Below, in pieces: positions 21,251 to 32,089 of a DNA stretch of 64,000 nucleotides. Position numbers and translations under genes: made by a program. The notes beneath the pieces are model-generated. The model was not told the origin of the DNA, ran no database searches, and worked only from the letters and a program-made list of their open reading frames with translations. Numbering within the stretch: position 1 is the first letter of the stretch; every line of letters starts with the position of its first letter. The DNA comes from Prinia subflava (Eukaryota; Chordata; Aves; Passeriformes; Cisticolidae), in the NCBI RefSeq assembly GCF_021018805.1, contig NW_026960613.1, positions 558,001-622,000 of the forward strand. The letters are read 5' to 3'.

Positions 21251-22000
21251 TGTTATAAATACATGTTATAGAGTTGGCTTTTCCCAAATATTAAAATGAA
21301 TGTTATATGTATAATTTTTGAATAACTTTGCTGTATGAATATAGTTTTTATTTCTGCTGTTAACAAAACTTAGAAATAGTAGTGTGATAACTATATATCT
21401 TAGGCCGTAGCATAATATTAAAATGGAGACTATGTTATGTTAAAATGCTTTTATTCATGTAACTAACTCAGAGAATGGTGAAGGTAATTAGGTGATTCCT
21501 CACATTTGTGGATTATCCTATCTGGGTGAAGGTAACAGTGACAGAAACCAGAACCCCAAAGGAAGAATGTATTGACTCTCCATTATCAGGGAGTGTAAAA
21601 ACAACAGGATGGAACCACGAGGATAAATAAAATATATTGATTTAATCTACAGGATGGCATGAAGACAAGTCAAAGGTTAAAATCAAGCAAAAGAATATCT
21701 AAACGAAAAGGAATGTTTGAATAATGCATAATGGTCTATGAATATGCAACAGGAAGATGCAATAGAAAAAGCATTTGAAGGGTGTTTCCAAGACAGTAAT
21801 CATGCTCTTGGCTGAATGCCAAGCACAATGCTGTTAATTTTTTTAAAAACCCTTTGCTTTATTTCTGTCTCCTATTGTCTTTTTATTAAACTTTACCAAG
21901 AAAGTGAACCTTGTTTTTCACAAGATTGAGCCTTGTTTCTCAAGCGCGGAATCTGGGAGAGAGTGTGTGTGTACGAGACGCAGGCCGGACAATGCAAATC
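21251..22000 (+). mobile_element. ERV4-family LTR, second in tandem (right end approximate)
   Basis: It starts TGTTATAAATACATG directly after the first copy. It shares the opening and several internal blocks with the first copy but is clearly diverged, so the two are not a fresh duplication. ATTAAA-type poly(A) signals lie near 21886. The end is put near 22000, before the TTGTGGGGTCCTTC segment at about 22014-22027 that may be the primer-binding region. Confidence 0.65.
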
Positions 22001-23323
22001 TGCAAAGTAAATTGTGGGGTCCTTCTAACCACGTTTTCGTCTCCCTGTGAGGGGACCGGCCAGTGAAGGGACAAAGTGAGTGCTGGAGACTGTGTGACTC
22101 CTGGAATTGTTGAGGTTTAGCTACTTTGGGGTTTGAAAGGGGAATTAAGAAAACAAAGAAGAGAGGAATAGCCTGTAATCCTACTGTGGGAATCCTAGTT
22201 CCGGGTATTACTGCTCTTGGTCGATACCTGATTGCCTATAGGAACCTTGGCTATACTGGGTCCAGAGTCTGCAGAAGGCGGGATGCTGAGAACCCAAAAT
22301 CCCAATATACCCTAGGGGCATGGATGGTTGGGCTGGTCTGGGGTGTCAAGCTGCTGAGCACATAACACTGCCTGAGAGATCTGAGAACCTGATTATGCCT
22401 CCTTGATAACAGGGTAAAAGCAGAGAAAGACAACAGTTGTGTAGCTGTTGGCTACAAGGGCGGGAAGCAAAGATAAGCAGCGACCCTTCAGTAAGGCTTT
22501 GAAGTTCGTTTTAAGCCCTGTTATATAGCTGGGGTTTTATAGGTGTATGGGTAATGAATGAAAGATTTAAGCTTGGCAATATTAGAAGGGTCTAGGATTA
22601 TTTTACTGAGAGTAGGATATTGTGTAACAAATAAGAGACTGTAAAGAAATATTAACACCTAATTAAACAACAGTAACAACCTTAGTATTGTGTAAATGTG
22701 TGTGGAGTGAATGTGTATGTCCCTCATTTTGTGTGATTGATAAGTGTAACTGCTGAGTGAATGAGACCTACTTTTAGTACGAATCCAGCGAGGGGCTTTG
22801 ATCTGCCTTTCCATTTTTTCAGGTGACCGAAAGGCCGGAGAAAAGCAAAGCATTTGTTGTTTATATGAACAAAATTTTTAATAAAGATTTTGTGTTGTCT
22901 GTATGAGTGCAATTTTGTGTTTAAGTTGAGGACACAGATGTGAACCTTGGGTATTGTGTGAATGTAAAATCTGTCATAAGATGTGGTACTGCACAGCCAC
23001 ATGAAATGGAGCCTGGTGCCAGGAGTGTGAAAGAGCAGAATTAAGAGCCAGAAATTGGGCATTAAATTTCTTAATTTCTGTAGGACACGAGGAAGTAAAC
23101 AGTCCAAGGATAGGAAGTGCTTGGTGGGAGACAGTGGTCGAGTCACAACAGGCAGAAATAATTAAAATAGTGGGTGGGAAATAGCATTTGGTTCCCAGAG
23201 CTTGGACTGTACCTGAGAAGGACTGGGAAAACACATGTGAAAAGTGCAAAGTCAGATTTGCTTGGAAGCTAAGAAAGAAAAGAGAAAAAAGGTGTGCAGA
23301 AGGTGCTGGGGTAAGCTGAGGAA
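22001..23323 (+). other. ERV4 leader, no gene recognised
   Basis: 1.3 kb between the LTR and the gag start. It contains a possible primer-binding segment (TTGTGGGGTCCTTC, about 22014) and a GAGGGGACC run (22047). Short open frames such as 22126-22365 have no recognisable motif. A long leader is usual for gamma-like ERVs. I see no second element within it. Confidence 0.5.
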
Positions 23324-23829
23324 ATGGGAAACAAAGCAAACAAGGAGAAAACCCCCAGGGGAAAGGGAAGCAGGGAAACATCAATGTATATACCTCCCAA
23401 TAGCCCCCTGGGAATAAAATTGGCACTGTGGGAACATAACCCTGACACAAAGAATAAAAATAAAATTCAAATGATACACTATTGTATGACAGAATGGACT
23501 AAAGAAGAGATAAGATCGGATCATTTATTCTGGCCAAAATATGGTTCTTTTGAGGGGTAGATGTGTCAAGCTTTGAATATTCATGTAAATGCTAAAGAAC
23601 CAGTTAGCCGAGAAGAGACTAAGTGTGCAGCCTGCTGGAAGGGCGAGGCTTCTCTGAGGAAGCTGAATACTTTTAATTTAAAAAAGAAATGAAAAACTGG
23701 GACCCCTTAGAGTATCTGCCCTCTCCATATCTGTCAGCACCTAATGTACCCCCTCCACCCCCTGATGGATCTAGTCAGAATACCAGGGGAAGAGCAGTCC
23801 AACGAGATGAATTGAAAAATGATAACCAA
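23324..23829 (+). pseudogene. ERV4 gag, matrix and p12-like part
   Basis: The frame 23324-23560 starts MGNKANKEK, where Gly2 would be the myristoylation site that targets Gag to the membrane. It contains IPPNSPLGIKLALW and FWPKYGSFEG, as in the matrix domain of gamma-like Gag. A stop at 23558 breaks it. A second frame from 23689 gives a proline-rich p12-like stretch (PSPYLSAPNVPPPPPDG). It is then cut at 23830-23836 by the CR1 insertion, and capsid resumes at 28610. Confidence 0.8.
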
Positions 23830-24072
23830 GTAGTGGTTGTGAGCCATTCAGGAGCAGGGGGGTGGAGCCTCCTTTGTTCCTGTCTGACTCGTTATAAGAG
23901 ACCACCTGGGAGCGCGGCAACCCAGAGCGCGGCAAACAGGAGCAGGCAAACACGGTCACAGCAGTTTGCGCAGCAGTTTGCGCAGGCAGGGCAAGCAGGC
24001 AGGGCTGCAGGTTCTTGCTAGTTTGGTGTAGTGTTTATATTGGTTGATTAATCTTGGGCCTTCTCCTAAACA

Positions 24073-25667
24073 ATGGTCTTAACCCGGTCAAAATCTGTGG
24101 TTGGTACAGGTGTATGTGACCAAGTAGAGCCCTCCAAAAAGGATGTGTCTGTACAGACCCATTCCTGCCCGGAGTGTTTGAGCTTATCAGTGGCTTCAGG
24201 GGGTGTTGTGGAGAAGGCCTGCCTACGGTATGAACAAGTAAATGACCTCCTTTCACTGGTGGCTGAGCTTAGGGAGAAAGTTGAAAGATTAAGGAGTATC
24301 AGGGATAGTGAAAGGGAAATAGACTGGTGGAGTTCAGCCCTTACATCCTTAAAGGAGGCCCACCAGGAGTCAGAGGACTCATATGCCTCTCACTCTCAGG
24401 CAATAGAGGGGCACCTGGTAGATGAAGGGGAATGGGAATGGGTCCCTGCTCGTGATGGTAATAACAATAATCCCTCCTGCCCTCCATCCCCTAGCCAGGT
24501 GCCACTTCAGAATAGGTATGAGGCCCTGGATCTAGAGAGCCAGACAGATAATTTAGAAGAAAATTATCTGCCCAGCGAGACTTCCAATTATGACTCATCA
24601 AAAGAACGGATTATCACCTCTAACATCAAGAAAAAAAGAAGGGTGATTGTAGTGGGTGATTCCCTTCTGAGGGGGACAGAAGGCCCCATATGTCGACCTG
24701 ACCCATCCCACAGGGAGGTCTGCTGCCTCCCTGGAGCCCAGGTACGAAACATTACTGAGAGACTTCCTAGGCTGATTCGGTCCCCTGATTATTACCCACT
24801 GCTGATACTCCAGGCTGGCAGCGATCAGACTGAAAAAAGGAGTGTCAAGGCAATTAAAAGGGAGTTTAGGGCACTGGGTCAAGTGGTTGCTAGAACAGGT
24901 GTACAGGTAGTGTGTCACGGTGCTGTTTCGAGACCTCAGCGTCTCCACGCACGGCTAGCCTGGGCACCGTGACACGGGACGAGGATCAGTTTGTACGCCG
25001 AGCGACGATACTGATTCCTGTGGGTTGTTGTTAAGAGAGATCCTTGGCAGCAGTCTTAAAGTGACGAAGCAGAGGCAGGGTGGGAGGCTGCGAGGTAGCG
25101 ATGTTTATTGTGCAGCAAGCGTGATCTCTCCCGCCTGCGCCTGCTCTCGCAACTGCCCCGAGGGCGGTTCTGCGTACACTTTTATACAGATGGTGTCAGG
25201 GAGGGGTAAAGGTGAAACAACCAATAGAGGGAGTTATAGGGACCGTTAGACAGGTGCAATATTCAACTTTTGCCAACCAGGGGACAGGGAGAAATACAAA
25301 ACTCGCAGGCTTTCTGATGGACAGAAAACTGACAGTTACGTCACTTGCCTCAGGGGTACACGTGGATGAGGAGGGAACAAAGGAACATATAACAAACTCA
25401 ATAAACTAAATTTCACACACCGCCACAGTAGTGTTCTGCTCAGTTCCTTTAGTGGCAGAGAAAAATGATGAAAGGAATAGGAGAACCCGCATCTTTAACA
25501 AATGGCTCAAGGGTTGGTGTTATCCGCAAAATTTTGGATTCTTTGATCGTGGAGCAACCTTTATGGCACCTGCTCTATTGGAATCAGATGGGATACATCT
25601 CTCTGTTAAGGGCAGGAGGTTTTTAGCTCATGAACTGGCAGACCTTATTGAGAGGGCTTTAAACTAG
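24073..25667 (+). pseudogene. CR1 ORF1 with SGNH-esterase-like domain, split by a solo LTR
   Basis: Codons 1-280 lie at 24073-24912 and the last 77 at 25434-25664, with the stop TAG at 25665-25667. The N-terminal half has a leucine-rich coiled-coil-like segment (LSLVAELREKVERLRSI). The C-terminal half has VIVVGDSLLRGTEG (GDSL nucleophile block), LLILQAGSD (block III type) and SDGIHLSVKGRRFL (Asp-x-x-His block). This is the layout of the lipid-esterase-like domain known in CR1 ORF1 proteins. The inserted LTR separates Ser from the Asp/His pair. After discounting the insert and one target copy the frame is unchanged and has no other stop, so the LTR alone disables ORF1. Confidence 0.88.
24913..25427 (-). 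mobile_element. Solo LTR inside CR1 ORF1
   Basis: 515 bp with plus-strand ends TGTCACGGTG and ACCGCCACA and a perfect 6-bp TSD GTAGTG (24907-24912 and 25428-25433). On the minus strand a TATA box (CTGTATAAAAG, near 25180) is followed by ATAAA near 25105, fixing the orientation. The 6-bp TSD suggests a class II (ERVK/alpha-beta) element. GC-rich compared with its surroundings. Confidence 0.92.
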
Positions 25668-25669
25668 GT

Positions 25670-28520
25670 TTGAAGGGGGAAGGGGATGCACCTGGGCTGT
25701 CTGGAAGCAGGCCCAAGGATGATAAGACTGTGTTAGGGCAGAAATCAGTAGCCCAGCTGAGGTGCATGTACACCAATGCACGCAGCATGGGTAACAAACA
25801 GGCAGAGCTAGAGGCCATGGTGCATCAGCAGAACTATGATATTGTTGCCATCACAGAGACGTGGTGGGATGACTCACATAGTTGGAGCACTGCACTGGAT
25901 GGCTACAAGCTCTTCAGGAGAGACAGAAAAGGGAGAAGAGGTGGAGGGGTGGCCCTTTATATTAGGGGAGTTTTGGATGTCATAGGTATCGAAACTAATG
26001 ATGATGGAGTCCCTATGGGTAAAAATTAAGGGGAAGGCCAACAAGGCTGACATCCTCCTGGGAGTCTGCTATCGTCCACCCAACCAGGATGAAGAGGTGA
26101 ACAACTTATTCTATAAGCAACTGAACAATGTTTCAGGATCATCAGCCCTTGTTCTTGTAGGTGACTTCAACCTACCAGACATCTGCTGGGAACTTAATAC
26201 AGCAGAAAAACAGCAATCTAGAAAGTTTTTAGAGTGTGTGGAGGATAACTTTTTGTTACAACTGGTGGGCAAGCCCACCAGGGGAGGGACTATGTTAGAC
26301 CTATTGTTCACAAATAGAGATGGACTGGTGGGTGATGTGGAGGTTGGAGGCCGCTTGGTGCACAGTGATCATGAAATTATAGAATTCTCGATAATTGGTG
26401 AAATAAGGAGAAATATCAATAAGATCTCTACACTGGACTTCCAGAGGGCAGACTTTGGCCTATTTAAGAGACTTATTCAGAGAGTTCCTTGGGAAACAGT
26501 CCTTGAAAACAAAGGAGTCCAGGAGAGATGGGTGTGCTTCAAAACAGAAATCTTGAGGGCACAAGAACAGAGTGTCCCTGTGTGCCGAAAGAAGAGTCGA
26601 CGAGGCAAACGTCCAGTCTGGATGAGCAATGAGGTTTTGAAGGAACTTAGAAATAAAAAAAAGATGTATCATCTTTTTAAGGAGGGACTGATTTCTCAGG
26701 AAGTATTTAAGGGAGCTGCTAGGGCATGTAGAAAAAAAATCAGGGAGGCCAAAGCTCAGTTTGAACTTAACTTGGCAACTTCTGTTAAAAACAATAAAAA
26801 AAGTTTTTACAAATATATCAATGATAAAAGGAAGGGTATAACCAACCTCGGTTCCTTATTGGATGAGGCAGGCAACTTAGTAACTAAAGATGAGGAAAAA
26901 GCGGAAATGCTTAATGCCTTCTTTGCCTCAGTCTTTATTGGTAGGACAGCTTATCCTCAAGATAACTGTCCTCAGGGGTTGGTAGGTGGTGCCAGGGAAC
27001 AGAATGGTCCTCTTGTTATCCAAGAGGAGGCAGTCAGAGAGCTGCTGGGACACTTGGATATTTATAAATCGATGGGACCAGATGGGATCCACCCTAGGGT
27101 GATGAGGGAGCTGGCAGATGAGCTTGCGAAGCCGCTCTCCATCATTTATCAGGAGTCGTGGCTCACTGGTGAGGTTCCAGGAGATTGGAAACTGGCCAAT
27201 GTGACACCTGTTTATAAAAAAGGTAGGAAGGAGGATCCTGGTAATTACAGGCCAATTAGCCTGACCTCAGTACCAGGTAAGATAATGGAGCAGTTCATAC
27301 TGAGTGCTATCGCACAGCACTTACAAGATGGCCAGGGTATCAGACCCAGTCAACATGGGTTTACAAAGGGTAGGTCATGTCTGACCAACCTGGTCTCCTT
27401 CTATGACCAGGTAACTCGTCTGGTAGATGCAGGAAAGGCTGTGGATGTTGTCTATTTAGACTTCAGCAAGGCCTTTGATACTGTCTCCCATAACATACTC
27501 CTAGATAAGCTGGCAGCCCATGGCTTGGACAGGAGCACTCTTTGCTGTGTTAGGAACTGGCTGGATGGCCAGGCCCAGAGAGTGATGGTGAATGGTGCAG
27601 CATCCAGCTGGCGACCAGTCACCAGTGGTGTCCCTCAGGGGTCTGTACTGGGACCAGTTCTATTTAATATTTTTATAGATGACATGGATGAGGGCATTGA
27701 GTCCTTCATTAGTAAATTTGCAGATGACACTAAGCTGGGAGCTTGTGTTGATCTATTGGAAGGGAGGAGGGCTCTGCAGAGAGACTTAGATCGGTTGGAT
27801 GGTTGGGCAGAGTCCAACAGCATGAAGTTTAATAAGTCTAAGTGTCGAGTTCTACATTTTGGCCACAAAAATCCCCTACAGCATTACAGGCTGGGGACAG
27901 TGTGGCTGGACAGTGTTCAGGCGGAAAGGGACCTGGGGGTGCTGGTCGACAGCCGGTTGGATATGAGCCAGCAGTGTGCCTTGGTGGCCAAGAGGGCCAA
28001 TGGCATCCTGGCCTGCATTAGGAATTGTGTGACCAGCAGGAGCAGGGAGGTCATTCTTCCCCTGTACTCGGCGCTGGTGAGACCACATCTTGAGTACTGT
28101 GTCCAGTTCTGGGCCCCTCAGTTTAGGAAGGATATTGAGATGCTTGAGCGTGTCCAGAGGAGGGCAACAAGGCTGGTGAGGGGCTTGGAACACAAGCCCT
28201 ATGAGGAACGTTTGAAGGAGCTGGGGTTGTTTAGCCTGGAGAAGAGGAGGCTTAGAGGTGACCTTATTGTTCTCTACAACTTCCTGAAGGGAGGTTGTAG
28301 ACAGGTGGGGGTCGGTCTCTTCCACCGGGCAGCAACTGACAGAACAAGGGGACACAGTCTCAAGCTACGTCAGGGAAGGTACAGGTTAGATATTAGGAAA
28401 AAAGTTTTCACTGAAAGAGTAATAAAGCACTGGAATTGTCTTCCCAGGGATGTGGTGGAGTCACCATCTCTGGATGTGTTTAAAAAAAGACTGGACATGG
28501 CACTTAGTGCTATAGTCTAG
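25670..28520 (+). pseudogene. CR1 ORF2 (endonuclease and reverse transcriptase), one frameshift
   Basis: The first Met is at 25670, 2 bp after the ORF1 stop. Endonuclease motifs: YTNARSMGNK, ITETWWDDSHSW (catalytic Glu), [16 protein letters not shown] (Asp/Asn) and [10 protein letters not shown] (Asp-His). Reverse transcriptase motifs: [38 protein letters not shown] and the active site KFADDTKLG. The C-terminus ends DMALSAIV before the stop at 28518-28520. The frame changes between 25998 and 26022; this is the only break in about 950 codons. It acts on chromosomal DNA by target-primed reverse transcription. Very young by decay, yet inactive because of the frameshift and the ORF1 insertion. 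Confidence 0.92.
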
Positions 28521-28609
28521 TAGAGGTGTTAAGGCACAGGTTGGACTTGATGATCTTAGAGGTCTCTTCCAACCTCATTATTCTGTGATTCTGTGTGATT
28601 CTGTAGTGG

Positions 28610-29467
28610 CACTATATTCCCTCTGGGAAGTACCATTGGGAGGGGCATACAGGGGAACCAGGTTTGTAACTGCCCCACTTAATTCCTCCGAAGCAAGACC
28701 ATTTAAAAAGGAATTAAAAGGTCTGCTAGAAGACCCTACTGGATTAGCAGAACAAGAAGACCAATTTTTGGGACCCAATGTTAATACTTGGGATGAAATG
28801 CAATCTATAATAAACCTTCTGTTTACACATGAAGAAAGACAAATGATCTGAGCAGCGGGTATGTGGGTAGGGGAAAGGGAACATGCACATGGACTCCCTG
28901 GGGATCAGAAAATGCCCTTGCAAGGTCTTAATTGGGATCACAATAACCCTGGGGGAAGGCAAAACATGGAAGATTATAGAACATTAATTGTCAGGGGTAT
29001 TAGAGAAGCTGTTCCACAAACTCAGAATGCCCATAAGGCAATGGCTGAACAACAAAAGAAGGAAGAGACTCCAACTGAATGGCTGGAGAGGTTAAGAAAA
29101 AATATGAGACAATACTCAGGTATAGACTCTGATAGAGTAGCTGGACAAGCTTTATTGAAGGTGACTTCTGTCACTCATGCTTGGCCGGATATAAGAAAAA
29201 AGCTAGAAAGACTGGAAGAATGGCAAGACAAGGGATTAAATAACCTGTTAAAAGAAGACCAAAAGGTATATGTACGGAGGGGTGAAGACAAAGCAAAGGC
29301 AAAAGCTGAAGTAATGGCAGCTGCTATTGCCGAGGGAAACCAGCATGGGAGGACCCACTCCCATAAGAAAGTGAGACCCCAGTCAGGGCAAGGCAAGTGG
29401 AATCAGGGGGAGGATGAAGGGAACAGAGTTCCCTGGGAAACAGGCCCTAGAAAAGGAAAAGGGGAAC
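28610..29467 (+). pseudogene. ERV4 gag, capsid part
   Basis: Gamma-like capsid. The N-terminal capsid is open from 28610 (TWDEMQSIINLLFTHEERQM) to a stop at 28849-28851. The frame resumes at 28861 with EYRTLIVRGI-type helices, then GIDSDRVAGQALLKVTSVTH and ARPDIRKKL-like WPDIRKKLERLEEW. A charged-region tail leads towards nucleocapsid. The capsid is cut off by the LTR at 29468. Only the one stop (28849) is seen in this part. Confidence 0.85.
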
Positions 29468-29793
29468 TGTCACCAGGAGATTTTCCTAGTTTGCTGAGCT
29501 TTCATATTAAAGTAGAAGGTTTGCACCTTCTCACACTCTTTCATGTAAACAGCAGTTATGTTTTATAAACATTACCATTGTTTTCACATTCTTATCCAAG
29601 GAAGAATGATTGTGTGACAGTCCCTTTGACCAATATGGTTGAGAGGTGGGAATACCACTCTTCAATCCATGGTCACCTTGCTAAAAGTATATAATAGGAA
29701 GTAATAAACAAAGCAGGAATAATTCTCTGCTGCTTTCTGCTCTCCCAAAAAACCCTGACTCTGTGTGTTACTTGAGCGAGGCTAACAGCGACA
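29468..29793 (+). mobile_element. Short solo LTR between capsid and nucleocapsid
   Basis: 326 bp flanked by the 6-bp TSD GGGAAC (29462-29467 and 29794-29799). It starts TGTCACCAGG and ends CAGCGACA. A TATA-like GTATATAATAGG (about 29687) and AATAAA (about 29703) fix the plus orientation. The 6-bp TSD points to a class II element. Confidence 0.85.
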
Positions 29794-29799
29794 GGGAAC

Positions 29800-30303
29800 C
29801 TAACAACCAAGGCCAAATCAGTCACTACTGCAGGGAAATCGGGCATTTAAGGCAAAATTGCCCACAGAGGGAAAGAGACCTGAAAGTTTTTAAGGAGGCT
29901 ACAGAAATAGACAAATAGGAATGTCAAGGGCTCTATCTTCTGGGGTCAAAGTATCAACAGGAGCCCTTGATAACTTTAAAAGTAGGCCCTCAGGAGGAAG
30001 AATTTGAATTTTTAATAGATACAGGGGCTGAGAGGATATGTACTTGCAGAATTCCAAAATGATGTGAAAAAAGCCAAAATACAGTTCAAGTAGTAGGGGC
30101 TAAAGGAGAAGGATTTAAAGCTCCACTTATAAAACATGTAATATTTGAGGGAACAAACAAAATAAGAATGGGGGATGTTTTATTAGTACCAGGGGCAGGA
30201 TGTAATTTTCTGGGGAGGGATTTGCAAGTGCAGTTAGGTATCAGGATGCTTCCAGAGGGAGAGAAAATGGTAGTCAAACTCCTCCAATTAAAAGAGGAAG
30301 ATT
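29800..30303 (+). pseudogene. ERV4 nucleocapsid knuckle remnant and protease
   Basis: At 29825-29862 there is a single zinc-knuckle remnant (HYCREIGHLRQNC). The first Cys of the CCHC set is absent because of a small frame change just before it. The protease follows: LIDTGAERI at 30015-30041 carries the catalytic Asp-Thr-Gly (GAT at 30018-30020), and a FLGRDLQVQL block near 30210 is the usual second signature. Stops at 29917-29919 and 30060 break the frame. Aspartic protease of the gamma-like type, which would cleave Gag and Pol. Confidence 0.8.
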
Positions 30304-32089
30304 AAAAACAAATTAAGGGAGCAGTTTGGGCCAAGCCTGGAAATAGGGGCAAGTTAAACATAACCTCTATATTAATTAAAATTACTAACAAATATTGCCC
30401 CATTCGAGTATGGCAATACTCACTCTCTTTAGAGGGAAGAAAAGGGTTGCAGACAGTAATTCAAGAATTACTTAAAGATGGAACTTTAAACCATGCATGT
30501 GTCCCCATAATACCCCATATTACAAGTAAAAAAATTGAATGGAACATACAGGCTTGTTCAGGACTTGCGAGAAGTAAATAAAAGAACTATAGATCAATAT
30601 CCAGTGGTACCCAATCCCTATACACAGTTGAGTAAAATCTCCCCATCACATCGGTGGTTTAGTGTAATAGACCTCAAAGATGTCTTTTGGGCTTGTCCCC
30701 TAGCAGAAGAGGGTAGAGTTATATTTGCTTTCAAATGGGAAGATCCTGATACAGGGAGAAAGCAACAATTCAGATGAACCAAATTACCCCAAGGATTTAC
30801 TGAATCCCCTAACTTATTTGGACAAGCCTTCGAAGAGGTTCTGCAAGTTTTCCCTATTGTACCAGAAGTAAAACTTATCCAATATGTTGTTGATTTACTT
30901 CTCTCAGGGGAAGATGAGTAAAAGGTCCAAGAAGTTATCGTATCATTAGTAAATTTTTTTTGAAACTAAGGTCTTAGAGTATCAAAAGAAAAACTTCGAT
31001 TTGCGGAGAGCGAAGTAAAATATGTAAGGCATATAATAAGCCAAGGGAGCTGGTGATTGAATCCTGAAAGGATTACAGGAATAACCTCACTCCTCCAGCC
31101 AAAAACTAAAAAAGAAATCAGAAAGCTTTTGGGCTGGTTAGGATATTGTAGGATATGGATAGAAGTGTATACTCAATCTGTTAAATTCCTGTATGAGAAA
31201 TTAGTAAAAGATGAATGTTGGGAAAGATGAAAAAAGAAAACCTTTTAAATATGATTGCTTGGCAAAAGATTTTGAGACTATGAAACCTATAAGCGAAATA
31301 GAAATGAAGGTGAGCTTTGAGATGTAAGATGCCAAGCTGTTAGTTACTGAACAACTGGAAAACAATGGTTTAGCCAGCTGAAGGAAAATCCCTCTTGATT
31401 GAACAGTACCCTTAGCAAATAAAAGGATGCCAGGAGTCCAAAGGTTGGGGGGACCCTGCCAATGTGGCAGGGAAGAGAAAAGGGGTCTAGAAAGTAGCTT
31501 TTAGGGTTTAAAATGTAACACGATATGGTAATGTAATACTTCTAATAGGCTGTATGTAGATTCTATAGGATTTGTGTCTTTTACTGGTTGGATGTTGTAA
31601 ATTAGCATATTCATTATGGAAAAAGATATCATGTATTGTAACCAGAACTTAAGGGTCTCTCAGGCATGCCTATAAGCTCTAGGTGGCAGCTTTTAGGCTG
31701 GGCTCTGTATCACCCACAACCCTGGACTGCTGTAACACCATCTCTGCAATAAACAGCATTTTGGAACAGAGCCGCCTGGAGTCCCGCATCTCTCTCTGAC
31801 TACTCGCACCGGGACATCTCTTACAGATGAAATTACGTGGGGAAAAGAAGATGAGCAGAAATTTGAAAGTTTAAAACAAAAATTGATCAGTGTACCTGCT
31901 CTATGTCTCCCTGCTTTAGATAAACCGTTTTACCTATTTGTGGATGTGAAAAATGGGGTAGCCCATGGAGTCCTAGCCCAAGAATGGGGAGGGTCCCAGA
32001 AACCAGTGACTTACTTGTCAAAGTTGTAAGACCCTGTTAGTAAGGGGTGGCCAACCTGTATCCAGGCAGTAGCTGCTACCGCCTTACTG
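30304..32089 (+). pseudogene. ERV4 reverse transcriptase, broken, active site changed
   Basis: RT segments: YRLVQDLREVNKRTIDQYPV and WFSVIDLKDVFWACPL (first catalytic Asp) in 30535-30777, then LPQGFTESPNLFGQAFEEVL. The YxDD box reads YVVD (30883-30894), so one catalytic Asp is lost. The thumb and connection region continue to 31230, where an LTR intervenes, and then 31832-32040. Stops occur at 30775-30777, 30918-30920, 31027 and elsewhere. Not functional. Confidence 0.85.
31232..31825 (+). mobile_element. LTR insertion in ERV4 RT (left edge uncertain)
   Basis: About 594 bp of non-coding sequence within RT, flanked by a direct repeat GATGA or GATGAA (31226-31231 and 31826-31831). The right end CATCTCTTACA is LTR-like, and AATAAA lies near 31748. 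The left end after the repeat reads AAAAG and lacks the usual TG, so either the edge has mutated or the repeat is not the exact boundary. Confidence 0.65.

Larger units (their letters stand above)
23837..28602 (+). mobile_element. Nearly full-length CR1 LINE with target-site duplication
   Basis: 4766 bp including a 521-bp LTR insertion with its duplicated target, so about 4245 bp of CR1. It holds a 5' UTR (23837-24072), ORF1, ORF2 and a 3' UTR ending in ATTCTGTG-type repeats (28578-28602). The 7-bp direct repeat GTAGTGG flanks it (23830-23836 and 28603-28609). CR1 elements often lack clear TSDs and are usually 5'-truncated, so a long copy with a repeat is informative. Inserted between the p12-like and capsid parts of ERV4 gag. 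Confidence 0.9.

Noticed and set aside
24035..24948. Minus-strand frames in the CR1 ORF1 region
   Set aside because: Shadows of ORF1, whose sense frame has the esterase-like blocks.
27876..28355. Minus-strand open frame of 159 codons
   Set aside because: Antisense shadow of CR1 ORF2, whose sense frame has all RT motifs.
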